From: Candidatus Omnitrophota bacterium
GTDB taxonomy: Bacteria > Omnitrophota > Gorgyraeia > Zapsychrales > Zapsychraceae
Reading direction: 5' to 3'
NCBI GenBank assembly: GCA_020632495.1
Contig: JACKFL010000006.1
Location: 1,240,001-1,304,000 of the forward strand
Length of the DNA: 64,000 bases
The position numbers and the translations under genes were made by a program. The notes below the pieces were generated by a model. The model was not told the origin of the DNA. It did no database searches and was given only the letters and a program-made list of their open reading frames with translations. This document shows, in pieces, positions 15,401 to 23,699 of the stretch (the first letter of the stretch is position 1; each line of letters opens with the position of its first letter).

Positions 15401-18356
15401 TTTCGCCTTCATCGATACTTTGATTGCCGAGCGGATCCAGCACAGGCGGCCGGTTCACGTTATTCACGGTAACCGTGATCGCCTCATCATCCGTGAGGTT
15501 ACCGTCGTCGGCTGTGATCGTCAATGTGTATAGCCCCGCGTCTGAAAAACCGGGCATGAGCGTGAGCATATTGCCATTCAATTGCATCCAGGGCTCCAGG
15601 ACCGCGGCATCAAATGTTACCGTGTCCCCGTCCGGATCGGAGGCAGTCAGCGTAACAGTCAGTGAGGCCCCCTCGTCCACGTTCCGATTTCCCACCGGAT
15701 CCAGTTCCGGCGCCATATTCATGGCTAACGGCGTTACGATGATGGCGAAGGTTTCCGTATCAGTCAGATCGCCGTCACTCGCGGTCATGGAGACCGGATA
15801 AGTGCCCGCGTCACCGGCCTGAGGAGTCAGGGTCAGCGTGGTCCCGTCAAAACTCATCCAGGCTTCCGCACCGTTGAACATAAGCGTCAGACTATCACCG
15901 TCGGGATCGCTGGCCGTAAAGGTCACATCAAGAGTCGCTCCCTCCTGGACGGTTTTATCAGCGATCGGATTGAGATTTGGCGCTTGATTGGCCGGGGTGA
16001 CGGTGATGGTCACCGTTTCCTGGTCCGTCCCCGTGTTGCCGTCAGCGGCGGTGAAGATCACCTGGTAAGTTCCGGCGTCATTGTTCCCCGGAGTGCCCGT
16101 AAAGGTCGTCCCGTCAAAATTCATCCAGGACTGAAGCGCCGACGTGGTCACGGTCACGGGATCGCCGTCAAGATCGCTGGTTGACACCGTAAAGTTGAGC
16201 GTGGCATTCTCCGCGACCGATTTGGCACCGATCATATCCAGGACCGGATCACGATTGACATTCGCCACCGTAATTTGCACGGACTCCGTGGTCGTGTCCG
16301 TACCATCGAAAACGGAAAACGTAACGTCGAAAACACCGGCATGATTAAAGTTCGGCATCGCGGTAAACGTCGTGCCGACAAAGGACATGAATCCGGCCAG
16401 TGGAGTAGCAGCGAAGGTCAGAGAGTCGCCGTCCGCATCGGAACCGGATACATCGAAAGTGAGCACGGCCCCTTCCATTGTCATTCGGTTACCAATCGGA
16501 TTCAAGACCGGTGCGGTATTGGCGGTGGATTGTACCGTAACGGATCCGTTGGTAATATTGTTTGCCGGTATGTTTCCCGACGCATCGCTTCCGAAGTCCA
16601 GTCGCGTCAGGTTTATGGCGGATGTCCCTGAGGCCAGCGCCGTAAAATTAATCACCAGCACCTGGCCGCTTGACGCCGAAACGGCACTGAATCCGAATTG
16701 AGTGACCGTGGCCTGGCCCGGCGTCGTGAGATTATCCACCAGCTGAAAGCCCGCGAAGGTCGAGCCGTTTGCGACCGAATTGGCGGTCAAGACGGCAGGG
16801 TCCCATGTGAGGGTCGTATCCACTCCGATGACGTCAGCCGAATTATTGGAAAAGTCGATGGCGATATTGAACGAATCGCCTAGGTTGACCGTAGCGCCTC
16901 CGACCACCGCGTCGTGGACACCTCCACCTGCTCCGGTTACGGTAATCGTCACCGTCTCCGAATCAATGCCTCCATTCCCGTCGTCCGCATCAAAGGTGAC
17001 CATGTATGTGCCGACTTGTCCAATTGTCGGCGTCCAGCTAAAGGCGCCGGTGACCGGATCCAGCATCGCGCCGGCAGGCAGCGGAGTGGCTCCATAGGTC
17101 AAGACATCGCCGTCGGCATCGGTGGCACTGACCGTGAAGCTGAGATTGATTCCGGCTTGTACGGTCCGGCTTCCTATTGATGTCATGATCGGAGTATTGT
17201 TGGCGGGAACCTGGACTGTTACGGATCCGCCGGTGACATTGTTGACGGGATAGGTCACGGTATCTGTTCCGAAGTCCAGCCGGCTCAAAGTCAGGGCGGT
17301 CGTTCCGGAGGCGATCGCCGTAAAATTGATTACGAGGACTTGTCCGCTGGAAGCCGTAACGGGGGGACCGACGGCAAACTGGGCGACATTTGCCTGACCC
17401 GGCGTAGTCAGATTTTCGACATGCTGGAAGCCTGAGAAGGTAGAACCGTTCGCTACCGAATTGGCCGATAAAATGGCCGGATTCCAGGTCAGTATCGCGT
17501 CTACTCCCATGACATTCGCGGCGTTACCGGAATACGTGATGGCGACGTCAAACGATTCTCCCTGATTCACCGTGGCACTGCCAACGACAGCATCTTGAGC
17601 CGGGGGCGCCACACTGGAAACCGTGATGGTAACGGGTTCGGAGTCAGTTCCTCCGTTACCGTCATCCACCGTAAATGTCACAACATGCGGCCCTTCGTCA
17701 CCGGACTGCGGAGTCCAGCTGAAGGCACCGGTGGACGGGTCAATGGTTGCCGTGCCCGGCAAAGGGCTTGCTCCGTACGTGAGGGCATCTCCGTCCGTAT
17801 CGGTTGCACTGACCGTGAAGCTGATGTTGCTTCCTACCAACACGGATTGGCTGTTGATGGGATTAAGGACAGGGCTCGCGTTGCTGTTGCTGACCGTAAC
17901 GCTACCCGTGAAGGGAATTGTGCTGGCCGGGATGGTCCCCGAGGTATCCGACCCGAAGTCCAAGCGGGTTACCTGCAGCTGCGAAGCTCCTGTCGGGGCG
18001 GCGGCCAACACACTGAAGTTAAAAGTCAATACGGTCCCGCCGGCAGCGCTCATCGGGGCCCCGAAGGTAAATTGCGCTATCCGGGCCTGTCCCGGTATCG
18101 AAAGATTATCGACCTTGGCAAAGGACGCGAAAGCGGCCCCGTTGTCGACGGAATCAAGCGTCAGCACGGACGGATCGTAAACAAGTGTGGTGTCGACGGC
18201 CGAGACATCATCGACATTATTCGAAAACCCGATGTCTACGGATACAGACTGCCCTTGGTCCGCGGCAAGGCTAGTCAGCGTGGCATCCCAAGCCAGGACC
18301 GAACCTGGAGAAAGAATGACACCACACAGGATGAAGAACCATGCAATTCGTTTAAT
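12408..18356 (-). CDS. Giant secreted cohesin/Ig-like repeat protein with a C39-like pseudopeptidase domain
   Basis: The open frame extends upstream of the first ordinary start (GTG 18167) to a TGA just past 18380. I place the start at ATT 18356-18354 because it gives a perfect signal peptide (MKRIAWFFILCGVILSPGSVLA) and has GAGAGG about 9-10 nt upstream. The alternative is an ATG at 18384 joined by a one-base shift in an A5 run. The 1,982-residue product has three cohesin-like domains (each with a TRLDFGSDT-type motif) alternating with Ig-like domains, then ten tandem Ig/cadherin-like repeats of 88-90 residues (N-x-P-P-V-L-D-P-x-G-N...DPDGDS). From about residue 1500 there is a C39-peptidase-like domain with FSGPAV (Ser1525 at the Cys position) and DYWVVIKG (Tyr1657 at the His position). 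A charged C-terminal part of about 280 residues follows. It lies directly downstream of the T2SS operon and is a candidate substrate. Confidence 0.85.
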   Translation of the reverse strand: MKRIAWFFILCGVILSPGSVLAWDATLTSLAADQGQSVSVDIGFSNNVDDVSAVDTTLVYDPSVLTLDSVDNGAAFASFAKVDNLSIPGQARIAQFTFGAPMSAAGGTVLTFNFSVLAAAPTGASQLQVTRLDFGSDTSGTIPASTIPFTGSVTVSNSNASPVLNPINSQSVLVGSNISFTVSATDTDGDALTYGASPLPGTATIDPSTGAFSWTPQSGDEGPHVVTFTVDDGNGGTDSEPVTITVSSVAPPAQDAVVGSATVNQGESFDVAITYSGNAANVMGVDAILTWNPAILSANSVANGSTFSGFQHVENLTTPGQANVAQFAVGPPVTASSGQVLVINFTAIASGTTALTLSRLDFGTDTVTYPVNNVTGGSVTVQVPANNTPIMTSIGSRTVQAGINLSFTVSATDADGDVLTYGATPLPAGAMLDPVTGAFSWTPTIGQVGTYMVTFDADDGNGGIDSETVTITVTGAGGGVHDAVVGGATVNLGDSFNIAIDFSNNSADVIGVDTTLTWDPAVLTANSVANGSTFAGFQLVDNLTTPGQATVTQFGFSAVSASSGQVLVINFTALASGTSAINLTRLDFGSDASGNIPANNITNGSVTVQSTANTAPVLNPIGNRMTMEGAVLTFDVSGSDADGDSLTFAATPLAGFMSFVGTTFTAMPNFNHAGVFDVTFSVFDGTDTTTESVQITVANVNRDPVLDMIGAKSVAENATLNFTVSTSDLDGDPVTVTTSALQSWMNFDGTTFTGTPGNNDAGTYQVIFTAADGNTGTDQETVTITVTPANQAPNLNPIADKTVQEGATLDVTFTASDPDGDSLTLMFNGAEAWMSFDGTTLTLTPQAGDAGTYPVSMTASDGDLTDTETFAIIVTPLAMNMAPELDPVGNRNVDEGASLTVTLTASDPDGDTVTFDAAVLEPWMQLNGNMLTLMPGFSDAGLYTLTITADDGNLTDDEAITVTVNNVNRPPVLDPLGNQSIDEGETGEGTLTAADPDGDSLTFSIINQPAWLTLNGDMVSAAPGFDDAGIYTVTVIVSDGEFTDEETVMLTVNDVNRPPVLNNIGNQSVDEGGNLTLSITATDPDGDTVTITDGGLEPWMSFDGAAFTANPLAGDAGNYQVTFTASDGEFTDEETITVSVGDVNQAPELAPTGDQFVNEGQNLNVSVSATDPDGDSISYSAENLLPWMSFSGNILNLHPGFDDAGTYEVTVIASDGDLQDNDTVMVTVYDINRPPVLDGIGNIVVPEGGGFSIGITVSDPDLDRVVVTAEGLESWMTFNGLSFSGNPPAGSSGIYMLTFTASDGEFTDAETVTVTVEEINGPPVLDPVGNQMLTEGESRTLNFTASDPDGDSLIFNVTGGQPWMTFSGNALLLDPQTGDAGTYPLTVSVSDGLESDFEEIAVTVKAMAGNSPPVLDPIGDRTVKEGGMLMFEVSGADPDEDPLTFSADTLPEGAVFDSGDRKFTWQTQKGDAGEYDVTFTVTDGQLSDLETVTIYIVAEGFTLNVHKFPYHQSLDNGTEPVEQFSGPAVLKMILQYIWWNRFDDPEGPPALEDPQLSMQALLYTYGQPMNYAVNQELLRLDGWGLWQTIQDLDPPYDPFHYNFGLKARLVLADALRDIAEWLAYPAGGGGDNPNGHGVDGYPVHVPGAVPLYGNYDYWVVIKGIQTTVDPYRNADFGICGFWINDPHPQGLGQDTYVTAEQFTTMYYMPLTGINPDDPLYNHYVALVEPPQDESGQVTIMPSAPRLKKRVGNFLQLQTVEMEDGSQKSVYVRDHLDEDAFALIEAAVAGIQEQLVPFDDEFAALFVQTIPRKPIFVDGLRGDYYLIPFELPVDPDNVHELRSGFRKGRMLNESGDELTREDGKQIDRIPREERRRLRRQMRQRTVIIALIDAESGAFREVTWVKEPMSYLPVGKRQALRLISQYIRPDSNRRARRGIIKEMRDGAEMELIHAQGSFYYPVWRIYYEGVYYLVDQQGAVSTED
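13870..16520 (-). repeat. Ten tandem Ig-like repeats, about 262-270 bp each
   Basis: The same motif (encoding N-x-x-P-V-L-x-P-x-G-x-x-x-x-x-E-G) recurs on the minus strand near 14120, 14390, 14655, 14920, 15185, 15450, 15710, 15975, 16245 and 16510, a spacing of 262-270 bp. The copies are diverged at DNA level, so they are old protein repeats rather than a recent expansion, but they may still recombine or assemble badly. Confidence 0.8.
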
Positions 18357-18503
18357 GTTAGTTTTTCCTCTCGTTTGGAGTCATCCGCGGCGCCCTGGCC
18401 CGCTCCGATATGAGCTCGCTCAGCGAACCATCCGCACGATAATGGACAACGTACTTGCCGGATGTGGAAAAGACATTGAAAATTGTGTGGTTTTCGAAAC
18501 CCG

Positions 18504-18539
18504 ATCACGCATTATAAATCGTTCGCAGACTCAATGCAA
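18504..18539 (-). promoter_or_regulatory. Promoter of the giant Ig-like protein gene
   Basis: On the minus strand TTGCAT (18539-18534) and a perfect TATAAT (18516-18511) are 17 bp apart, predicting a start near 18504 and a leader of about 150 nt. It lies in the 224-bp gap after gspD, so the giant gene probably has its own promoter. The leader also holds an 8-codon ORF (ATG 18384, MTPNERKN) that stops one base before the proposed ATT start. Confidence 0.55.
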
Positions 18540-18580
18540 AGAATATGAAAATCCGGGGAGAATTTACTGCAGCTGGACGC

Positions 18581-20800
18581 TTACTTGATAATATCGCCGA
18601 CTTTAATATCGTACTTCTGATCCGTGATGGTCGCCGCGACCAATTCGCCGCGAATCCTGGTCACTTCCAGGCTGGCGATGTATTCGGAATCGCGGTAGAC
18701 GTTGACCTTCTCTCCGATCATTAAGGACGTACTTTGGCTGAGGTGGATGATGACAAACGTCAAGTTCTTATTGACGCGGCGGATGGACCCCAAAACGGCG
18801 CCGGACAGCCCGTCACTATAGATTTCGTCCAGGTTACCGTCACCGGCCTGTGCGGCTTGGGCCTTTGCCGCTAAGCGGATCCGGTCCGTGGCGATGCCGC
18901 CGGCCTCATTGCCGTTACTGGTTCGGGGCTGTTCCCAACGTTTGGCAGCCATGTCATATTCATCATTACTCCCGCCAGAATACGCCGCTCGGCTGCCTAC
19001 GCCACCATTGCGGATGTCTTGCTCATAAGCGTCCGTTATGGCCTGATGGCTATCCTTGAAAAATCGGCTCGGCTCCGGCGAGATAACACCGACACGCTCG
19101 CGTGGCAAATAAGTGGTCCGCGCGGGAACATCTCCGGTAATGATCTTGGGCGAAAGAAATATCACTGTTTCCGTTTTGCGCACGAAATCATCCTGGCCGC
19201 GAAAGGCCGCTCCGATAACCGGAATACTGCCCAGCACGGGCACCTTATTATGAGCGTTGATCGTTTCATCGCGGATCAGCCCGCCGATAAAGATGGTGAC
19301 GCCGTCTTTGACCGTCACCGTTGTTTCGGCTTCGGACGTCTCGACGACCGGTATGGAATTGTTATTGCTGGTAATGACATTCCGCGTGACGGAACTGATC
19401 TCCGGCTTGACCTTCATGGTAATGAAATCGTCTCTATGGATGGTGGGTGTCACGAACAATTTGACGCCGACTTCGATAAAATTAACGGATTCCGCTGTGG
19501 TTGTCGGCCCGGATGCCGGCGTGGTTGTGGTGGAAGTCACATAGGGCTCGGTGGAACCTACGATAATCTTGGCCTCCTCGTTGTTCAGCGTGGCGATACT
19601 CGGACTGGACAGGATATTGGTTTCCCCGATGGTTTCCAGGGCCTGGACCATAACCGAATAGTCATCCCGTTCCAGCGTACCGATACTCAACTGACCGCGT
19701 TTGTCTGTTGACTGCAGGACGTCGAAGTTACTGAGCAGGTTAAAATTGTGATGCTCCACCATCAGTTTTTCCCAATCCACGCCCAGTTTGAACTCATCAC
19801 TCAGGGTCACTTGCACGATCTTGGCCTCGATCAACACTTCCAGATCCTTGTTGTCGAATGCGCGGACCATCTGGCGGATCTCATTGAGTTTATCGGCCGT
19901 ATCCGAGACGATCACCTTGTTGGAACGTTTATCCGTCCGGATGGAGCCGATATCCGGCGTTAACTCCTCGGCAATCTTCGCGGCGATATCCTCCGCTTCC
20001 GCGTAAACAAGTTCGAAAATTTCGGTGACAACCATTCCGTCGACCCAATTCACGATGTTTTCCATCTCATCCAACACATGCGGCTCATCGGTCAGAATCA
20101 GCGTGCTCGTCTTATCATCCGCCACCACTTTGCCGCCCATACTTTTGACCTGATTGAGCAAGGCAACGACATCACCGATCTTAGCGTCTTCCAATCGCAA
20201 AATACGGGTCTCAAATTCTTGCCCGAAAGCACTGCGATATTTAGCAAGATACTCCTCAGCCGTCATGATGTTGATGATGTTTCCCGTCCGCAGGAAGGCC
20301 AGATTATATGATTCGATAATGCTCTTAAGCGCCTCAAACACCTCCACATTCTTAAGGTACACCGTGACTTTTCCCGACACGTTGGGGCTCACGATAATGT
20401 TGAGATCACTTTTTTGGGAGATAATCTTGATTAAATCCAGTATATCCATTTCCTTGACGTTGAGGACGTCAAAGACCATCATTTCGCTTTCACTATCCCC
20501 ATAGCTGGCTTTGACTTTGGAGATATCGATCGTACCGTTGATTTCGGCTTTACCGTTTTGTCCGTTCTTGGCTATCTGTGTGTGGTGAAGTTCGTTATTG
20601 GTATCGCCGTTGAAACGGTTTGCAGGCTGGTTCCGCTCAATCCGCTGGATTCCGCGCAGTTGTCGGCGTCCTTCGTCGAGATTATCGTTTTGAGCGTAAG
20701 CCGTTCCCGAGAGCGCCGTAAACAGCACAAAAAGAGGCAGAAAATGCAGAGAGAAATGGTATTGATTTTTGAGGTTGGGTGTTTTTTTACATTCCTTCAT
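18581..20800 (-). CDS. gspD: Type II secretion outer-membrane secretin GspD
   Basis: This is the ring-forming outer-membrane channel of the T2SS. I prefer the ATG at 20800 (MKECKKTPNL) because it is followed by a signal peptide ending TAYAQN; the GTG at 20845 adds a poor N-terminus. The 739-residue protein has an N0-like domain (FDVLNVKEMDILDLIKIISQ), further N-domains (VVALLNQVKSMGGKVVADD, AEDIAAKIAEELTPDIG), the secretin core (VEVGVKLFVTPTIH, VPVLGSIPVIGAAFRG) and a Gly/Ala-rich linker. A C-terminal beta-domain of about 65 residues (LTFVIIHLSQ ... YDIKVGDIIK) is extra to typical GspD and resembles a small SH3-like tail. The gene has a dedicated upstream regulatory region. Confidence 0.93.
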   Translation of the reverse strand: MKECKKTPNLKNQYHFSLHFLPLFVLFTALSGTAYAQNDNLDEGRRQLRGIQRIERNQPANRFNGDTNNELHHTQIAKNGQNGKAEINGTIDISKVKASYGDSESEMMVFDVLNVKEMDILDLIKIISQKSDLNIIVSPNVSGKVTVYLKNVEVFEALKSIIESYNLAFLRTGNIINIMTAEEYLAKYRSAFGQEFETRILRLEDAKIGDVVALLNQVKSMGGKVVADDKTSTLILTDEPHVLDEMENIVNWVDGMVVTEIFELVYAEAEDIAAKIAEELTPDIGSIRTDKRSNKVIVSDTADKLNEIRQMVRAFDNKDLEVLIEAKIVQVTLSDEFKLGVDWEKLMVEHHNFNLLSNFDVLQSTDKRGQLSIGTLERDDYSVMVQALETIGETNILSSPSIATLNNEEAKIIVGSTEPYVTSTTTTPASGPTTTAESVNFIEVGVKLFVTPTIHRDDFITMKVKPEISSVTRNVITSNNNSIPVVETSEAETTVTVKDGVTIFIGGLIRDETINAHNKVPVLGSIPVIGAAFRGQDDFVRKTETVIFLSPKIITGDVPARTTYLPRERVGVISPEPSRFFKDSHQAITDAYEQDIRNGGVGSRAAYSGGSNDEYDMAAKRWEQPRTSNGNEAGGIATDRIRLAAKAQAAQAGDGNLDEIYSDGLSGAVLGSIRRVNKNLTFVIIHLSQSTSLMIGEKVNVYRDSEYIASLEVTRIRGELVAATITDQKYDIKVGDIIK

Positions 20801-21165
20801 AACGGCCACCGACAAAATTAAACGCGTCACTATGATCAGATACACAAAATGCGTCTAAATCGACCGAGCGAAGATTGAAGGAATTAGCGGGGAAACATAT
20901 TGGTCAGATATGGCTAAATCCGATCAATTCCTGTAGGTAATTAGGGAAAACAGGATATTTACACGATATACCATAACCCGCGGCATGTCAAGCCGCCTAT
21001 TTAGGCCGTTTATGATACATTTAATGTCCTGGTATGTCCGGGACTGTCCTGTCTTGTCCATAACAGGGATTATCCGCCGTTTAATGGAGCTTGGTCGGAA
21101 AAGCCTGCATCGCATCGGGCAACCAGCGTTCAGATATTCCGTTCCGGGGCTATCTTCCTCCACCT
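20801..21165. promoter_or_regulatory. Intergenic regulatory region upstream of gspD
   Basis: No convincing gene lies in these 365 bases; a 79-codon open frame on the minus strand has no ribosome binding site and no recognisable product. The region holds, on the minus strand, TTGACA (20991-20986) with TATCGT (20968-20963) 17 bp away (or TATATC, 15 bp away). An inverted repeat CGGC-N7-GCCG (20981-20995) covers the -35 box. Four TGTCC boxes lie 35-75 bp further upstream. Confidence 0.5.
21025..21059. repeat. Four TGTCC boxes at exact 10-bp period
   Basis: TGTCC occurs on the plus strand at 21025-21029, 21035-21039, 21045-21049 and 21055-21059 (GGACA on the minus strand). The exact 10-bp period puts all four on one face of the helix, as expected for cooperative binding of an activator upstream of the gspD promoter. 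The flanking bases between boxes are not conserved, so it is not a simple microsatellite. Confidence 0.75.
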
Positions 21166-21699
21166 TTAGGGGTACATTTCAATCACTTCATCCCCGATCC
21201 GAAAGATCACTTTTTCCCCAAAGATTTCGCTCAGTGTTGCGCCTTTGATTTCATCGCCCAACGAGACAAATAGCGTCTCCCGGTTGATCAAGTCTTCCAC
21301 CACGGCCTTGGGATTCTCGTCTTGAATAATACCGACCAGGCGGACGCTCTGGGTAAATTCCATGACGGATTTCGCCCCCGGGAAATCGTCCGGAGGTGTC
21401 TCTACTACCTCGTTTTGTTTTTCCCAAGGCGCTTCGAATAAATCCCGTCTGGTGAGATCCGTCAGGTAAGACGCGAGCGGGGGTACGCTTTTTAACGTAG
21501 GATTGATCGACTGGCCGGAGCGGACCGGCACGCTGACGTCAATCGCTTCGGCATGACTCTCTGCGAGGGCGCCGCGGTACTGTTGCGCGGCATAGAACAA
21601 GGCAGCGCACACTCCGGCGAGCAGCGCATAGTTCAGCACCCGGAGCATCAACATGCCGATGTTGCCGGCTTTGGATTGGAAATGATGTGAATGCAGCAC
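21166..21699 (-). CDS. gspC: T2SS inner-membrane protein GspC
   Basis: GspC links the inner-membrane platform to the secretin. The 177-residue protein has a membrane segment (about 20-40), a linker and a C-terminal homology region (RLVGIIQDENPKAVVED, TLFVSLGDEIKGATLSEIFGEKVIF) that is also similar to PilP. No PDZ or coiled-coil domain follows, so it is the short form. It lies 17 nt after gspM and is the last gene before the gspD regulatory region. Confidence 0.82.
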   Translation of the reverse strand: MLHSHHFQSKAGNIGMLMLRVLNYALLAGVCAALFYAAQQYRGALAESHAEAIDVSVPVRSGQSINPTLKSVPPLASYLTDLTRRDLFEAPWEKQNEVVETPPDDFPGAKSVMEFTQSVRLVGIIQDENPKAVVEDLINRETLFVSLGDEIKGATLSEIFGEKVIFRIGDEVIEMYP

Positions 21700-21716
21700 A
21701 CGTCCCCTTCGGATAA

Positions 21717-22244
21717 CTACGGTATCAAGACCTTGCTTAGGATCAGCCTTATGCTGATTTCCTGAGAACGACGGGCCTTTTTGTCGTAATAAAACTCGTT
21801 AACTGTGAACATATACGGTTGCTTCTGCAAATGGTACAAGAAGTTTACGCTGTTTACAAAGTCGGTGGTTATATTCAAACTCACGGAAAATTCATTATAA
21901 AATTTGTTCTCGTTGACTCGTTGCGGTTGCAGGCTGGCAATACGGACATCAAAATTCTTGGCGACCTCTTCGATTTCCTTGACTACCCCGGACATGACCT
22001 GTTCATGTCGTCCCTCCTGCCGGAAAAGATTCTGATAGTATTCATAGTTGGTTGTCTTAGCCATACCGCGCGCGATGACGCGCCGTTTTTCATTCAATAG
22101 CTGCCGCTGCGCGACAATCTGATCCTCAGCGGCCTCTTGCCGGCGGCGCATCGGGACGACTATGAATTGATAGCTGAGATAAACCGCCCCCAGGATAATC
22201 GTTGCGACAAACAGATTTCGCTCTCTTTTAGACAACGTGGCCAT
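21717..22244 (-). CDS. gspM: T2SS assembly protein GspM / PilO-like
   Basis: The 175-residue bitopic inner-membrane protein has a short cytoplasmic N-terminus, one TM helix (about 12-30), a periplasmic coiled coil (MRRRQEAAEDQIVAQRQLLNEK) and a ferredoxin-like C-terminal domain. This is the PilO/GspM plan. It starts 2 nt after the gspL stop. GspM and PilO are hard to separate by sequence; gene order within a T2SS operon decides the name. Confidence 0.8.
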   Translation of the reverse strand: MATLSKRERNLFVATIILGAVYLSYQFIVVPMRRRQEAAEDQIVAQRQLLNEKRRVIARGMAKTTNYEYYQNLFRQEGRHEQVMSGVVKEIEEVAKNFDVRIASLQPQRVNENKFYNEFSVSLNITTDFVNSVNFLYHLQKQPYMFTVNEFYYDKKARRSQEISIRLILSKVLIP

Positions 22245-22246
22245 GG

Positions 22247-23686
22247 CTAGGGCGCCTCCTCGTCACACAGGGATGCCGTAAATTTGAAATCCGTGACCTG
22301 CATAGTGAAAATACGGCGGGAAGTTGCAAATTCAAGATTGACCTTCCGGAACATAGGTTCATTGACCAGCCGGGCCTGAAAATCATTCAAGGCCTCCCGC
22401 GTCTGGGCATAACCCTGAATCGTAAACACGCACCGTTCGTTGAGGTACAGTGAATTCAGGGAAATATCCTCGGGTACCAGTTTCGCCAACTGGCCCATGA
22501 CCTCCGGAACGAAGATGCGTCCGTCGACATACTGATCAAAATATTCAATAAGCCGCATCTTTCGTTTGGCTTCATCGATCTGCGGATCGAGTTCGCTGAC
22601 GGCCGACCGCAACCGCTCCACCTGCTTCTCTTTTTCACTTAACCTGATCGACCAGACGAACAATGCGGTGGCATACAGCAGCATGCCGCACACAAAGAGT
22701 TTGATCAGTTCACGTTTGAGAACTTTATTTTGCTTCGAGGCACGGATCGAGCTCGACAGCAAATTGACCACTTGTTTACGATCCGCAAAATGTATCCCTA
22801 GCGGTGCTGTTAGCGTTAACCCGGATTCTTCTTCAAGGACCGTTTGGCGCAGATGCCGGGGCAGGTTCACGCCGTCGGTCGGTGCTATCGACTCGCAGGG
22901 CATTTGCAATTGCCCCTCAAGCTGCCCGATGAACTCCTGCAAATCACGCTGTCCGGAGACTACGACAAACCGCGACAACGGACCACCCATTTTTTCACTT
23001 TCATAGTATTTAATGCTCAAGGCTATCTGTTGGATCAATTCATCGGGTGAGGAGCGCAATTCACTCAGCCCCACATTGACATTGCGGGAAAATATCAATC
23101 TTTTATTCTCTATAAAGCAGATCTCCGTATGATTCAGATCGATATTGCATAAGGCCAGTGGTGATTTCGCTTCGACACGGGTGCGGCCCGCCTGATACCG
23201 GAGCCATCCCAGCAGACCGATGGAGCTGATGGTTATTCCGGCCAGGGCAATGCGCGCCTGTTCAGCCAGTTCGATAAAACGTTCAGTGACGTCTTTGGGG
23301 ATGACGATCAGCAGGACCTTGGTATACCCCTCCTCATCACGACTAATGACCTGAACGTCGTATTCGACCTCGTCCGTGGTATATGGTGTCTGACTGCTAA
23401 TCTGAATCTCGGCCATCTGTCGAAGTTCCCGCTCCTCCTGGGATGGAAGGCGTATGACCTTGAGAATCGCCAAATGCCGGGGGAGAACCAAGTATGCCCC
23501 GCCTCCCTTGACGGCCTTGTGCCTGGCAAATTCCCGCAGTGCCGGCAGCAGGTCCGCGTCGGTGTCTCCGTTGACATGCCGGACATCCAAAGCGGTCAGC
23601 TGGCCTTGACCGCGGACATACCGGGCCCGCACAAGCTTGAGGCAGTTGTCCGTCATCGCTATCGCTGTAGGAATGTCTTTACTCAT
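22247..23686 (-). CDS. gspL: T2SS GspL as a PilM-PilN-type fusion
   Basis: The 479-residue protein combines an actin-like cytoplasmic domain of PilM type (residues about 1-300; AIAMTDNCLKLVRA, LALCNIDLNHTEICFIE, PDELIQQIALSIKYYE) with a PilN-like part. The latter has one TM helix (about 330-350), a coiled coil (LSEKEKQVERLRSAVSELD) and a periplasmic domain. In T2SS, GspL is the equivalent of PilM plus PilN and recruits the GspE ATPase. It is co-directional and 13 nt after gspK. Confidence 0.85.
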   Translation of the reverse strand: MSKDIPTAIAMTDNCLKLVRARYVRGQGQLTALDVRHVNGDTDADLLPALREFARHKAVKGGGAYLVLPRHLAILKVIRLPSQEERELRQMAEIQISSQTPYTTDEVEYDVQVISRDEEGYTKVLLIVIPKDVTERFIELAEQARIALAGITISSIGLLGWLRYQAGRTRVEAKSPLALCNIDLNHTEICFIENKRLIFSRNVNVGLSELRSSPDELIQQIALSIKYYESEKMGGPLSRFVVVSGQRDLQEFIGQLEGQLQMPCESIAPTDGVNLPRHLRQTVLEEESGLTLTAPLGIHFADRKQVVNLLSSSIRASKQNKVLKRELIKLFVCGMLLYATALFVWSIRLSEKEKQVERLRSAVSELDPQIDEAKRKMRLIEYFDQYVDGRIFVPEVMGQLAKLVPEDISLNSLYLNERCVFTIQGYAQTREALNDFQARLVNEPMFRKVNLEFATSRRIFTMQVTDFKFTASLCDEEAP

Positions 23687-23699
23687 GTCTCTGATCCCG

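Noticed and set aside
13870..16520. Tandem repeats as a CRISPR-like or satellite array
   Set aside because: The period is 262-270 bp, copies are diverged, and the frame is coding throughout as Ig-like domains.
13035..18413. Long plus-strand open frames opposite the giant Ig-like gene (up to 372 codons)
   Set aside because: They mirror the repeat structure of the minus-strand gene; the composition of that gene opens the opposite frames.
20924..21163. 79-codon minus-strand frame between gspC and gspD
   Set aside because: There is no ribosome binding site or recognisable product, and it covers the TGTCC boxes and promoter, so the region is better read as regulatory.
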